From positions 372,001-436,000 of the forward strand of contig NZ_JACCCJ010000001.1 of assembly GCF_013410105.1 (NCBI RefSeq): a stretch of 64,000 nucleotides of DNA, written 5' to 3'. This document shows, piece after piece, positions 19,545 through 28,997 of the stretch (the first letter of the stretch is position 1; every line of letters begins with the position of its first letter). Both the position numbers and the translations under genes were made by a program. This stretch comes from Sphingopyxis sp. JAI108. Lineage in GTDB: Bacteria; Pseudomonadota; Alphaproteobacteria; Sphingomonadales; Sphingomonadaceae. The notes beneath the pieces are model-generated. The model searched no databases, was not told where the DNA came from, and saw only the letters and a list, made by a program, of their open reading frames with translations.

Positions 19545-20252
19545 TTATATCACCCGCTTCAGCACCGCGGTCTGCCCGTCGCTCCCCGTCAGGATCAGCG
19601 TCCCATCGGTCGGGAAGGCCAGGCTCACGGGGCCGCGCATCAGCGCGAAGAAGGCGCTTTCCTGCGTCATGCCCGCGCCGGGGCACGCCATCCTGGTCGC
19701 CATCAGCGACCCTGCGGTCAGCGTGCGGTCGGCGACCGAATAGCCGCCCGAAAAGCGGTTGCAGCCCGCGCTGCCGCTCAGCCGCTCGGCTTCGAAGGTG
19801 AGCGCGGTCGGGCGATCGGCGGCGACGGGCGCCCCGCCGATCGACACGAAGGTCCAGTTGGTCCCCGCGAGCTCGGTCGGCGGCAATATCCCGCCGCCGC
19901 ATCCTTTCACCGTCTTGCCGTCGGCGGTCACCGTCACCGTGTCGGCGTAACGGCGATCGCTCATCCCGTCGCTGCATTCGCCGCGCATGACTTCGACCTT
20001 CAGCCGATCGGTCACATAGTGTTCGCCGTTCGTGACGGCGCGTGCGCCGGGGTTGGGGGCCATGATCTTGGTCTCGCCATAGTCGCCGTCGTAATTGAGC
20101 CGCGACGGCGTGATCTCGAGCGTCCAGCCGGGCTCGGTGCCAAGCGCCATATAGGCAGCAGGTTGCGCGCCAGGGCCTTGCGGCGGCGTTTCGGCGGCGG
20201 GTGCGCAGGCGGCGAGGGCGACAAGCACAACCAAGGGCAGAAAGCGGATCAT
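19545..20252 (-). CDS. META-domain lipoprotein with N-terminal COG3650-like region
   Basis: 235 aa. Lipoprotein signal with lipobox ALAAC. The first domain (about residues 25-125, starting AYMALGTEPGWTLEI) resembles the COG3650 domain, often linked to HslJ/META proteins. The second is a META domain (about 130-235) with the GTNWTF and AGCNRFSGGY signatures. The start at 20252 has an AAAGG site 9 nt upstream; earlier in-frame ATGs at 20270 and 20276 fall at the edge of or inside a palindromic repeat. Probable envelope stress or resistance role by family, not proven. Confidence 0.82.
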   Translation of the reverse strand: MIRFLPLVVLVALAACAPAAETPPQGPGAQPAAYMALGTEPGWTLEITPSRLNYDGDYGETKIMAPNPGARAVTNGEHYVTDRLKVEVMRGECSDGMSDRRYADTVTVTADGKTVKGCGGGILPPTELAGTNWTFVSIGGAPVAADRPTALTFEAERLSGSAGCNRFSGGYSVADRTLTAGSLMATRMACPGAGMTQESAFFALMRGPVSLAFPTDGTLILTGSDGQTAVLKRVI

Positions 20253-20270
20253 CGAACGGCCTTTCTTCAT

Positions 20271-20357
20271 CGTCATCCCGGACTTGATCCGGGATCCATT
20301 CGGCGTCTGCTTGTCAGCCGAAGGAAGAATGGATGCTGAATCACGTTCAGCATGACG
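20271..20357. repeat. palindromic repeat, family C (CGTCATCCCGG type)
   Basis: Begins CGTCATCCCGGACTTGATCC and ends CAGCATGACG, with inner arms ATCCATTCGGC / GCCGAAGGAAGAATGGAT and a CCCGGAC..ATCCGGG hairpin. It lies between the rRNA methyltransferase gene and the META lipoprotein gene and forms the leader of the latter. Confidence 0.75.
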
Positions 20358-20384
20358 AAGCCTATACCGTTTCGGCGGTGGAAA

Positions 20385-21200
20385 CTACCGCCTCCGCTGG
20401 TTCAGCACCTCATACGCCATCACCGCGGTCGCGACCGCGGCGTTGAGGCTGTCGGCCTTGCCCAGCATCGGCATCTTGACGCGGACGTCGGCCGCCGCGG
20501 CATATTCGGATGGCAGGCCCTGTGATTCATTGCCGGTGAGGATGAAGGTCGGCGCGGCATAGCGCACCGACTGATAGTCCTGCGTATCCTCGCCGAGCCA
20601 GGTCGCGACGAGCTGGCCGGGGCCCTGGCGGAGCCAGGGGAGGAATTCTTCCCAGCGCGCGACCACCAGCTTCTGCGTGAAGATCGCGCCCATGCTCGCG
20701 CGCACCGCCTCGACCGCATAGGGGTCGGTGCTGTCATCGAGCAGAATCAGCCCGCCCGCGCCGACCGCGTCGCCGGTGCGCAGCATCGTGCCGAGATTGC
20801 CCGGATCGCGCAGCCGCTCGGCGACCAGCCAGATCGGCGCGGCATCGCGGTCGAGATCGGCGAGGGTCGTTTCGGGTTCGGCGTAGATGCCGACAACCGT
20901 CTGCGGATTATCCTTGCCCGACAATTTGGAGAGGATCGCCGGCGACGTATCGACCACCTCGCCGCCCGCCGCCATCGTATCGGCAGCGAGCGCCTTCGCA
21001 AGCGGATGCGCGTCGCCATCGGGGCCGAGGAACAGCCAGCGCGGCAGCACGCCCGCCTCGCGCGCCTCGGTGGCGATGCGCAGTCCTTCGGCGAGGAACA
21101 GGCCCTCGGCGCGGCGATGGCGCTTCTCGCGCAGCAGCCGCATCCGCTTGACCAGCGGGTTCGACAGGCTTTCGATTTGGGAACGGCGACCGCTCGCCAT
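20385..21200 (-). CDS. TrmH/SpoU-family RNA 2'-O-methyltransferase
   Basis: 271 aa. An N-terminal substrate-binding domain (NPLVKRMRLLREKRHRR, about residues 14-30) is followed by the SPOUT fold with its three motifs: RDPGNLGTMLRT (about 130-142), ILTGNESQGLP, and the C-terminal KMPMLGKADSLNAAVATAV knot. It methylates a ribose 2'-OH in rRNA or tRNA; the site is not predictable. It is the last gene of the PTS-related cluster, 4 bp after the HPr gene. Confidence 0.92.
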   Translation of the reverse strand: MASGRRSQIESLSNPLVKRMRLLREKRHRRAEGLFLAEGLRIATEAREAGVLPRWLFLGPDGDAHPLAKALAADTMAAGGEVVDTSPAILSKLSGKDNPQTVVGIYAEPETTLADLDRDAAPIWLVAERLRDPGNLGTMLRTGDAVGAGGLILLDDSTDPYAVEAVRASMGAIFTQKLVVARWEEFLPWLRQGPGQLVATWLGEDTQDYQSVRYAAPTFILTGNESQGLPSEYAAAADVRVKMPMLGKADSLNAAVATAVMAYEVLNQRRR

Positions 21201-21204
21201 GGGC

Positions 21205-21483
21205 TCAATCCTCGCCGAAGCTGTCCTTGACGAGCCCGACCAGCTTCAGCAGCGCGGCGTCGGCGCCGTCGCCCCTGGTATGGATGGTGATCGAATCGCC
21301 CTTCGCGGCGCCGAGCATCATCAGCCCCATGATCGACGTGCCGTTGACGCGGCTGCCGCCCTTTTCGACCTCGACCGACACGCTTTCGGGCAGGCGGCTG
21401 ACAAAGGTCACGAATTTGGCGCTCGCGCGCGCATGCAGGCCGCGCTGGTTGGTGATTTCGACGGTTTCGGAAATCTCGCTCAT
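21205..21483 (-). CDS. ptsH: HPr family phosphocarrier protein
   Basis: 92 aa. The active-site histidine is His17 in RGLHARAS. The regulatory serine region is NGTSIMGLM (Ser50), the target of HPr kinase. In Alphaproteobacteria without sugar-specific permeases, this HPr works in the nitrogen-type PTS. Its start overlaps the EIIA stop by 4 bp, and hprK, which would phosphorylate it, is in the same cluster. Confidence 0.93.
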   Translation of the reverse strand: MSEISETVEITNQRGLHARASAKFVTFVSRLPESVSVEVEKGGSRVNGTSIMGLMMLGAAKGDSITIHTRGDGADAALLKLVGLVKDSFGED

Positions 21484-21908
21484 GGTCCCACTCCCAGCAT
21501 TTCCGACGCGACCGAAATATATTTCTGGCCGGCTTCTTTCGCCGCGATCACCGCGGCGCGCAATTCCATCGTCTTGCGCGCGCTTTCGAGGCGGATCAGC
21601 ATCGGCAGGTTGACGCCCGCGATCACTTCGGTGCGACCCGATTCGAGCAGGCTGATCGCGAGGTTCGAGGGCGTGCCGCCGAACAGGTCGGTCAGTATCA
21701 CGACGCCGCGGCCCTCATCGACGTTGCGAATCGCATCGGCGATTTCCTTGCGCCGCATCTCCATATTGTCGTTGGGGCCGATGCACACGGTGGCGATGGC
21801 GCGCTGCGGACCGACGACATGCTCCATCGCGCGCACCATTTCCTCGGCGAGACGGCCGTGGGTGACGAGCACCATTCCCAGGAGTGGCAGAGCCTTATCG
21901 TTCGGCAT
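21480..21908 (-). CDS. PTS EIIA component, mannose family
   Basis: 142 aa, a single EIIA-Man domain. The phosphorylated histidine is His17 in VTHGRLA, and the second signature is ILTDLFGGTPSN. No IIB, IIC or IID domain or gene is nearby, which points to a regulatory rather than a transport role, as known for alphaproteobacterial EIIA-Man next to hprK and chvGI. It overlaps HPr (4 bp) and follows rapZ by 14 bp. Confidence 0.92.
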   Translation of the reverse strand: MPNDKALPLLGMVLVTHGRLAEEMVRAMEHVVGPQRAIATVCIGPNDNMEMRRKEIADAIRNVDEGRGVVILTDLFGGTPSNLAISLLESGRTEVIAGVNLPMLIRLESARKTMELRAAVIAAKEAGQKYISVASEMLGVGP

Positions 21909-21922
21909 GCAGTCGTCGACCC

Positions 21923-22861
21923 TTATATGTTGCCGCCGGATGCGGGAGAAGCGGGCGGGGGCTTGCCCTCAAGCCCATCTTGCGGGGCGGAGTCAAGATT
22001 GCGGTGGGTCAGCGTTGGCTCATATCCGGACTCGCGTAGCCTTCGGGCAACACGCGCCGCGACATGGACCGAGCGGTGGCGCCCGCCGGTGCAGCCAAAG
22101 GCAATGGTGACATAGCTTTTGCCCTCGGCGCGGTAGCGCGGCAGCAGCGTCAGGATCAGCCGCTCGATCTGCGATACGCTGTCCTCATAGGCGGGGTCGG
22201 CGATCACATAGGCGGCAACATCGGCATCGAGTCCGGTGCCGGGCTTGAGCTTCGGATCCCAATGCGGGTTGCGCAGGTAGCGCATGTCGAACACCAGGTC
22301 GGCGTTGCGGGGCAGGCCGCGCGCAAAGCCGAAGCTCATGACGTTGAGCACCGGCTCGCCTTCTTCCGCGTCGCCGAAGCGCTGGCGGATTTCCTGTTGC
22401 AGGTCGTTGCTGCTGTAGTTGGTCGTGTCGACGACATGCTCGGCCCAGCGGCGGAGCGGCTCCATCATCTCGCGCTCGCGCGCGATCCCGTCGGCGGCGG
22501 GGCGGTCCTCGGCCATCGGGTGGCGGCGCCGCGTTTCGGAAAAGCGGCGTTCGAGCTCGGCGCCCGCGCAGTCGAGGAACAAAGTCTGGATGTCGCGGCG
22601 GCCGCTCTCGCGCAATTCCTTGATCCGCCGCACGAGCAGCGCGGGACGGAAGCCGCGGCTCCGGCTGTCGATGCCGATCGCGAGCGGGCGCCCCGCCTCG
22701 CCGCGCTTGACGGGCGCGTCGATCAGCGTTTCGAGCAGCGCGAGGGGGAGGTTGTCGACGACTTCCCAACCCAGATCCTCGAGCACCTTGAGCACGGTCG
22801 ACTTGCCCGCGCCCGACAGGCCGGTCACCAGCAGCAAGCGCGATTCGGCGTTCTCGCTCAT
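21923..22861 (-). CDS. rapZ: RNase adapter protein RapZ (P-loop NTPase, YvcJ/YhbJ family)
   Basis: 312 aa. Walker [10 protein letters not shown] at residues 14-22 and the C-terminal conserved segment with [13 protein letters not shown]. Family role: binds UDP-sugars or small RNAs and, in enterobacteria, guides RNase E to GlmZ. The role in Alphaproteobacteria is less clear, but the gene is regularly found with PTS-Ntr genes. Its start overlaps hprK by 4 bp. Confidence 0.94.
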   Translation of the reverse strand: MSENAESRLLLVTGLSGAGKSTVLKVLEDLGWEVVDNLPLALLETLIDAPVKRGEAGRPLAIGIDSRSRGFRPALLVRRIKELRESGRRDIQTLFLDCAGAELERRFSETRRRHPMAEDRPAADGIAREREMMEPLRRWAEHVVDTTNYSSNDLQQEIRQRFGDAEEGEPVLNVMSFGFARGLPRNADLVFDMRYLRNPHWDPKLKPGTGLDADVAAYVIADPAYEDSVSQIERLILTLLPRYRAEGKSYVTIAFGCTGGRHRSVHVAARVARRLRESGYEPTLTHRNLDSAPQDGLEGKPPPASPASGGNI

Positions 22862-23304
22862 GCGGCGGGTGCCAGCCGTTCAAGCGCAAGCAGGATCTTG
22901 ATCGGGGCCGACGCCTCGAATGCCGACAGCAACAGCGCGGGAAGCGGGTGGCCCGCCACCGTCTCGACCTGACCCACCGCGGGCATGCGGTCGTAGCGGT
23001 CGGACAGCCGCACCGCGAGCGCGAGCGGCACCGGCGCCGTCCAGGGCCGTTCGATAATCCCGATCCCGCGCACCTCGAGCTTGCCTGCGAGCGTCTCGGG
23101 CGGGCGGCACCACAGGCGGCCCCGCTCGAACCAGATATCGCAGCGGTCGTCGGCAACCAGCCTGGCGCCGCGGTCGATCAGCCGCAGCGCGAGGTCCGAC
23201 TTGCCTTGCCCCGAATTGCCGAGGATCAACACGCCGCCATTGCCCGCGGCGACGCAGCTCGCATGGATATTGACGATTTCGGTTCTGGTCCGGCTCGGAA
23301 GCAT
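22858..23304 (-). CDS. hprK: HPr kinase/phosphorylase, short alphaproteobacterial form
   Basis: 148 aa, only the C-terminal catalytic domain of the Gram-positive enzyme. The P-loop is GNSGQGKS (residues 29-36), the next conserved acidic motif is ADDRCD, and the HprK signature is RGIGII. It phosphorylates HPr on serine. The start at 23304 (MLPSRTRTE) is chosen; an in-frame ATG at 23340 would add 12 residues. It lies 56 bp downstream of the sensor kinase gene and overlaps rapZ by 4 bp. Confidence 0.92.
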   Translation of the reverse strand: MLPSRTRTEIVNIHASCVAAGNGGVLILGNSGQGKSDLALRLIDRGARLVADDRCDIWFERGRLWCRPPETLAGKLEVRGIGIIERPWTAPVPLALAVRLSDRYDRMPAVGQVETVAGHPLPALLLSAFEASAPIKILLALERLAPAA

Positions 23305-23360
23305 GGCGCAAGGCTTACCGGCGCCGAAGCGGTGCCGCAAGGCGATAGGATGCGGGGGCG

Positions 23361-24968
23361 TCAGGCCGCCTCCTGCCCACCCTCGCGCGCCGGTAGCGTG
23401 ATCAGCAGGCTGGCGCCGGGTTTGCCGTCGTCGCGATCCTTGGCGCTGATCGTCCCGCTGTGCCCCTCGACGATCGTCCGCGCGATCGCGAGGCCGAGGC
23501 CGCTGTGGCGGCCGAACGCCTCGCCCGACGGGCGCTCGCTGTGAAAGCGGCGAAAAATGGCGTCGCGCTGTGCGGGCTCGATTCCGGGACCGTCATCGTC
23601 GACCTTGACATGCACCTCGTCGCCGAGCCGCGTCGCCGACACGCAGACGAGGCCGTCCGCCGGCGAGAAGCTGATCGCATTGTCGATGACATTGTCGATC
23701 GCCCGCTCGAGCCGGTGGCCGTCGCCCATCACCACCGTGGTTCCCTTGCGCGGGCGCGCGAAGGCGACGCGCGGGTGCGGCGCGCCCGCCTCGACGCGCG
23801 CGGCGCGCGAGGCGAGCATCGATTCGATCATGATGCCGACATCGACGGGCTCGAACAGCGCGCGCGACAGCTGCGCATCGACGCGGCTCGCCTCGCTGAT
23901 GTCGCTGACCAGCCGGTCGAGGCGCCGGACGTCCTCGTCGGCAATGCGGAGCAGTTGCGCGCGCTGCTCGTCGCTCGTGACGCGGCCCAGCCCCTCGATC
24001 GCCGAGCGGACCGAGGCGATCGGGTTCTTCAGTTCGTGCGTCACATCGGCGGCGAAATGCTCGCCCGCGTCGATGCGTTCACGAAGGGCTTGCGTCATGT
24101 CCGAAAGCGCGCGCGCGAGCGTGCCGATCTCGTCGCGGCGACTCGGCAGGCGCGGGACGACGACCTCGCGGGCGCGGCCGAGGCGGACGCGCACCGCCGC
24201 GCGCGCGAGGCGCCGCAGGGGCCGAACGATCGTGCGCGCGAGGAAGAGCGAGAGCAGCACCGATGTCATCAGCACGACGAGGATGACCACCGCGAGCCGG
24301 AAACGTTCGGCGCGCACCGTCCGCGTGATGTCGCGCGCGTTGAGCGTCATCAACACCGTCTGCGGCGTTTCGAGATCGACGACGCGCGCGGCGCTCAGCA
24401 GCGGCGTGCGTTCGGGGGCATAGCGGAAGCGGCTCGCCGCGAGGCCGCTCCGCTGTGCGTCGATCACCTCGGGCCACGATTGCGCGCGGTCGACGCGCGG
24501 TTCCTCGAAATCGGGATAGCTCGGCGCACCGACGATCCAGTCGATGCCGCGGTCCATCGCGCGCGCCGCATCGCGTTTCCACGGTTGCAGCTCGGGATCG
24601 CGCAGCGTGTAGGTCGGTGGCCCGCTTGCGAAGCTGTCGGACAGGCGTCGCCCGTCGGCGCCGTAGAAGCGCAGCCGCGATTCGGTCGCCGCGGTGAATT
24701 CGCTGATCAGGGTGGCGCGCTGGTCGGGCCGCGCGGCTTCGAGCGCGCTGTCGAGCATGGCGAGCTGGTCCTTCATCACCTCGATGCGCGTGTCGACCAG
24801 CCGGCTGCGATAGGTGTCGAGATAATAGAAGCCGCCCGCCAGCAGCGCGACGGCGAGGATGTTGACCGCCAGGATGCGCGTGGTCAGCGACCAGCGCGCC
24901 GACCAGACGAGCGGCGATTCCTCCTGCTCGGCGATGCTCGCGTCGGCTTTCAAGTCGTCAGCTTTCAT
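23361..24968 (-). CDS. chvG: sensor histidine kinase ChvG/ExoS type
   Basis: 535 aa. Two membrane segments (near residues 32-52 and 225-245) flank a periplasmic sensor domain of about 170 residues. HAMP follows, then the HisKA domain with phospho-acceptor His311 in THELKNP, and HATPase with [19 protein letters not shown] and GLGLAI. In Agrobacterium and Sinorhizobium, ChvG/ExoS senses acid or envelope state. The start at 24968 overlaps the chvI stop by 11 bp; the upstream ATG at 24992 is also possible. Confidence 0.92.
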   Translation of the reverse strand: MKADDLKADASIAEQEESPLVWSARWSLTTRILAVNILAVALLAGGFYYLDTYRSRLVDTRIEVMKDQLAMLDSALEAARPDQRATLISEFTAATESRLRFYGADGRRLSDSFASGPPTYTLRDPELQPWKRDAARAMDRGIDWIVGAPSYPDFEEPRVDRAQSWPEVIDAQRSGLAASRFRYAPERTPLLSAARVVDLETPQTVLMTLNARDITRTVRAERFRLAVVILVVLMTSVLLSLFLARTIVRPLRRLARAAVRVRLGRAREVVVPRLPSRRDEIGTLARALSDMTQALRERIDAGEHFAADVTHELKNPIASVRSAIEGLGRVTSDEQRAQLLRIADEDVRRLDRLVSDISEASRVDAQLSRALFEPVDVGIMIESMLASRAARVEAGAPHPRVAFARPRKGTTVVMGDGHRLERAIDNVIDNAISFSPADGLVCVSATRLGDEVHVKVDDDGPGIEPAQRDAIFRRFHSERPSGEAFGRHSGLGLAIARTIVEGHSGTISAKDRDDGKPGASLLITLPAREGGQEAA

Positions 24969-25668
24969 CGGCAAAGCGATATCCTGCGCCATAGAGGGTC
25001 GCGATCGCGTCGAACTCGGGGTCGACCTCGCGGAACTTGCGGCGCAGACGCTTGATGTGGCTGTCGATCGTGCGGTCGTCGATATAGACGTCGTCCTGAT
25101 AGGCGGCGTCCATCAACTGGTTGCGGCTGCGCACGATGCCCGGACGCGCCGCGAGCGTTTCGAGGATCAGGAATTCGGTGACGGTCAGCGTGACATCCTT
25201 GCCGTCCCACGCGACCTTGTGGCGCGCGGGGTCCATCTGTAGCCGCCCGCGCGTGATCGGTTCGGCGACGGGCTCGTCGTCCTCGCTCGGCGCGCTGCGG
25301 TTGAGCTCGACGCGGCGCAGGATCGCCCGGATGCGCGCGATGACGAGGCGCTGCGAAAAGGGTTTGGCGATATAATCGTCGGCTCCCATCGCGAGGCCCA
25401 ACGCCTCGTCGATCTCGTCGTCCTTGCTGGTCAGGAAGATGACGGGCAGCTGGCTTTTCTCGCGCAGGCGGCGGAGCAGTTCGAGCCCGTCCATGCGCGG
25501 CATCTTGATGTCGAAGACGGCCAGGTCGGGCGGATTATCGATCAGCGGCTTCAACGCCGCCTCGCCGTCCGAATAGACGCGGGTGACGAAGCCTTCGGCC
25601 TGCAGCGCGATGGACAGGGATTGCAGGATATTGCGGTCATCGTCGACCAACGCGATGGTTGCCGTCAT
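24958..25668 (-). CDS. chvI: response regulator ChvI (OmpR family)
   Basis: 236 aa. The receiver domain has Asp53 ([11 protein letters not shown]), the DDD acidic pocket near residues 9-11, Thr in FLTSKDD and Lys in AKPFS. The C-terminal OmpR-type winged helix includes the conserved [14 protein letters not shown]. First gene of the chvI-chvG-hprK-rapZ-EIIA-HPr cluster, an order conserved in Alphaproteobacteria. It is divergent from pckA, which is also next to chvI in rhizobia. Confidence 0.95.
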   Translation of the reverse strand: MTATIALVDDDRNILQSLSIALQAEGFVTRVYSDGEAALKPLIDNPPDLAVFDIKMPRMDGLELLRRLREKSQLPVIFLTSKDDEIDEALGLAMGADDYIAKPFSQRLVIARIRAILRRVELNRSAPSEDDEPVAEPITRGRLQMDPARHKVAWDGKDVTLTVTEFLILETLAARPGIVRSRNQLMDAAYQDDVYIDDRTIDSHIKRLRRKFREVDPEFDAIATLYGAGYRFADES

Positions 25669-25903
25669 GCTCTTTCCGTTGGGCGGGGCTCCGATTGAGC
25701 GATTAGCCTATCCGGCGGCCAGCGACAACCGCGCGCGCATTGCCACCGGTTCCCCCCGCCATACGCCCGTCGCACATGCTGCACTGCGCCACGTTAATCT
25801 TTTGACCTCCGCCTTTGCCCTCGCTAACGCGGCCGGGATTTCGGAATCGGCGGACACGTCGGCACCCATGTAGATGCGGGCCAGCCCATTAGCGCGCTAC
25901 GTA

Positions 25904-25919
25904 TTGCATAGGTATGCAA
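25904..25919. promoter_or_regulatory. perfect dyad TTGCATA-GG-TATGCAA in front of pckA
   Basis: Two 7-bp arms, exact inverted copies, with a 2-bp spacer, 31 bp before the pckA ATG in the 282-bp chvI-pckA divergent region. The AT-rich palindrome stands out in GC-rich surroundings and has the shape of a transcription-factor operator. The binding protein is unknown. Confidence 0.45.
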
Positions 25920-25950
25920 CGGCGATGCCCGACAAGGAAAGGCGAAGCAA

Positions 25951-27552
<1,602 letters not shown>

Positions 27553-27566
27553 TGGACCCGGATCTC

Positions 27567-27590
27567 TTCCGGGTGCTCATTCACCCGGAA
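27567..27590. terminator. hairpin after pckA without T-run
   Basis: TTCCGGGTG (27567-27575) and CACCCGGAA (27582-27590) form a 9-bp stem with a 6-nt loop. It lies between the pckA stop and the next ORF. No U-tract follows, so it may stabilise the 3' end or be processed rather than terminate strongly. Confidence 0.4.
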
Positions 27591-27600
27591 GGACCGGAAA

Positions 27601-28071
27601 ATGACTACCGAATATACCCCGCGCCTGTTCGAGCGCGACTCCGAAATCCGCGCGATCGGGGAAGGCTTGCTCGCGTGTGCCCTGCCGCGCGAGGCGTGGA
27701 CGCACGAGGCGCATCTCGGCGCTTGCCTCTGGTTGCTGACCGAGCGCCGCGACATCGACGTCGATGCCGAGATCGCGGGCGTCATCCGCCGTTTCAACGA
27801 AAGCGTCGGCGGGGTGAACGACGACACACAGGGTTATCACGACAGCATTACGCGTGCCTATGTCGCGGGCGTTCGCCTGTTTCTCGCACAAACAGCGGAA
27901 ACGGACTTGGCCGAGCGGGTCAACGCGCTGCTGCTGTCCGATATGGGGCGCCGCGACTGGCCGCTGCGCTTCTACAGCCGCGAACGACTGTTTTCCGTGG
28001 AAGCGCGGCGGCAGTTCGTCGAGCCGGATCTCGGACCCTTGCCCGGAAGATGGGGGCTGGAAGCCTCTTAA
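27601..28071 (+). CDS. conserved hypothetical protein
   Basis: 156 aa, soluble, no signal peptide or membrane segment. A WTHEAHL motif near residues 38-44 and a SITRAYVAGVR helix are the features that look conserved. Predicted mostly helical. GAAGGACCGG before the ATG could serve as ribosome-binding site. It ends on a TTAA shared with the convergent peptidase gene: both stop codons overlap within 4 bp. I do not recognise a function. Confidence 0.75.
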   Translation: MTTEYTPRLFERDSEIRAIGEGLLACALPREAWTHEAHLGACLWLLTERRDIDVDAEIAGVIRRFNESVGGVNDDTQGYHDSITRAYVAGVRLFLAQTAETDLAERVNALLLSDMGRRDWPLRFYSRERLFSVEARRQFVEPDLGPLPGRWGLEAS

Positions 28072-28997
28072 AGCGTCATCCCCGGCGTCCACCCGCTTTC
28101 CGCAAGGAAGGCTGCCGGATCCTCCATCTCGATGATCGCCTTGATCGCCGCCTTCTTGTCGGGTGCACGGTCGTAATAGGCCTTGGCGACGCGATAGCCG
28201 ACCCAATAACCAAGATCGCCCGGCCAGCCGTCGGTGCCCCGCTGGTTGTACAGCCAGCGCGATTCGAGCGCCTTGCCGTCCTTCTCGGCAAGGAAGGCGG
28301 TCTCCAGCTCCTTCTCGCGTCCCTTTGCCCATTGGTGGAGCAGCGGATAGGCGACCGACCCGGTCATCCGTTCGGCGACAAATTCCGCTGCCCCCTCGAC
28401 CAGCGCGGCGCGGAGCACCGTTTCGTCGCGGTCCTCGACCTGCGCGAGCGGCTGCTGCACATGGACATATTCATGCGCGATGACATGGACGAAGCGATCC
28501 GTGTCGTCGGCCTCGATGAATTTCGCCATGCACAGCGATTCGAGGCCGATGTAAACCCCCTGCGCGTTGCCGACGCCGGCGCTCGACGCGCGGCCGATGG
28601 CGATCGTGATCGGCGGGAATTGGGCCGCCGGATAGAGCTCTGCGAGCCGGTCGGTCGCAGAGACCAGCCGCGGGCGGACATCGTCGAGCTTGCCGGCGCA
28701 ATCGCGCGCGCCCTGGAACACGCCGGGCTTTTCGCGCAGCGCCTTCGCGAGCCGTTCGGGGGTGATCCGGCGCAGCGCCATGAACTCGGCGAGCCCGGGC
28801 GACGGGGTGGCAAGATAGCGCGCCGCCAGAACGTCGGGGTCGGCGGCGAGCGCCGGGTCGTCATAGAGCCGAAAGAAGCGGTCGACGTCGGCCGTGGTGA
28901 TTGCGACGTGCGACGTGTCCGCGCTGTCGGCAGCAGCGGCCGGCGTGCTGGCGAGGATCAACGCGCCGAGCCACGCGTGCATGTTGGCGCGCCGCAT
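28068..28997 (-). CDS. secreted DUF2268-like putative zinc protease
   Basis: 309 aa with a signal peptide ending near AAA (residues 20-23). HEYVH in the middle and a downstream EGAAEF form a gluzincin-like site; the LYPAAQFPPITIAIG segment also fits DUF2268-type predicted Zn-dependent proteases. The start ATG shares one base with the stop of the upstream DUF885 gene (TGATG), so the two are translationally coupled. Periplasmic peptidase activity is inferred. Confidence 0.82.
   Translation of the reverse strand: MRRANMHAWLGALILASTPAAAADSADTSHVAITTADVDRFFRLYDDPALAADPDVLAARYLATPSPGLAEFMALRRITPERLAKALREKPGVFQGARDCAGKLDDVRPRLVSATDRLAELYPAAQFPPITIAIGRASSAGVGNAQGVYIGLESLCMAKFIEADDTDRFVHVIAHEYVHVQQPLAQVEDRDETVLRAALVEGAAEFVAERMTGSVAYPLLHQWAKGREKELETAFLAEKDGKALESRWLYNQRGTDGWPGDLGYWVGYRVAKAYYDRAPDKKAAIKAIIEMEDPAAFLAESGWTPGMTL

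Noticed and set aside
25669..25950. Possible small gene in the chvI-pckA gap
   Set aside because: Short open frames only, without ribosome-binding site or good composition; treated as a divergent promoter region.
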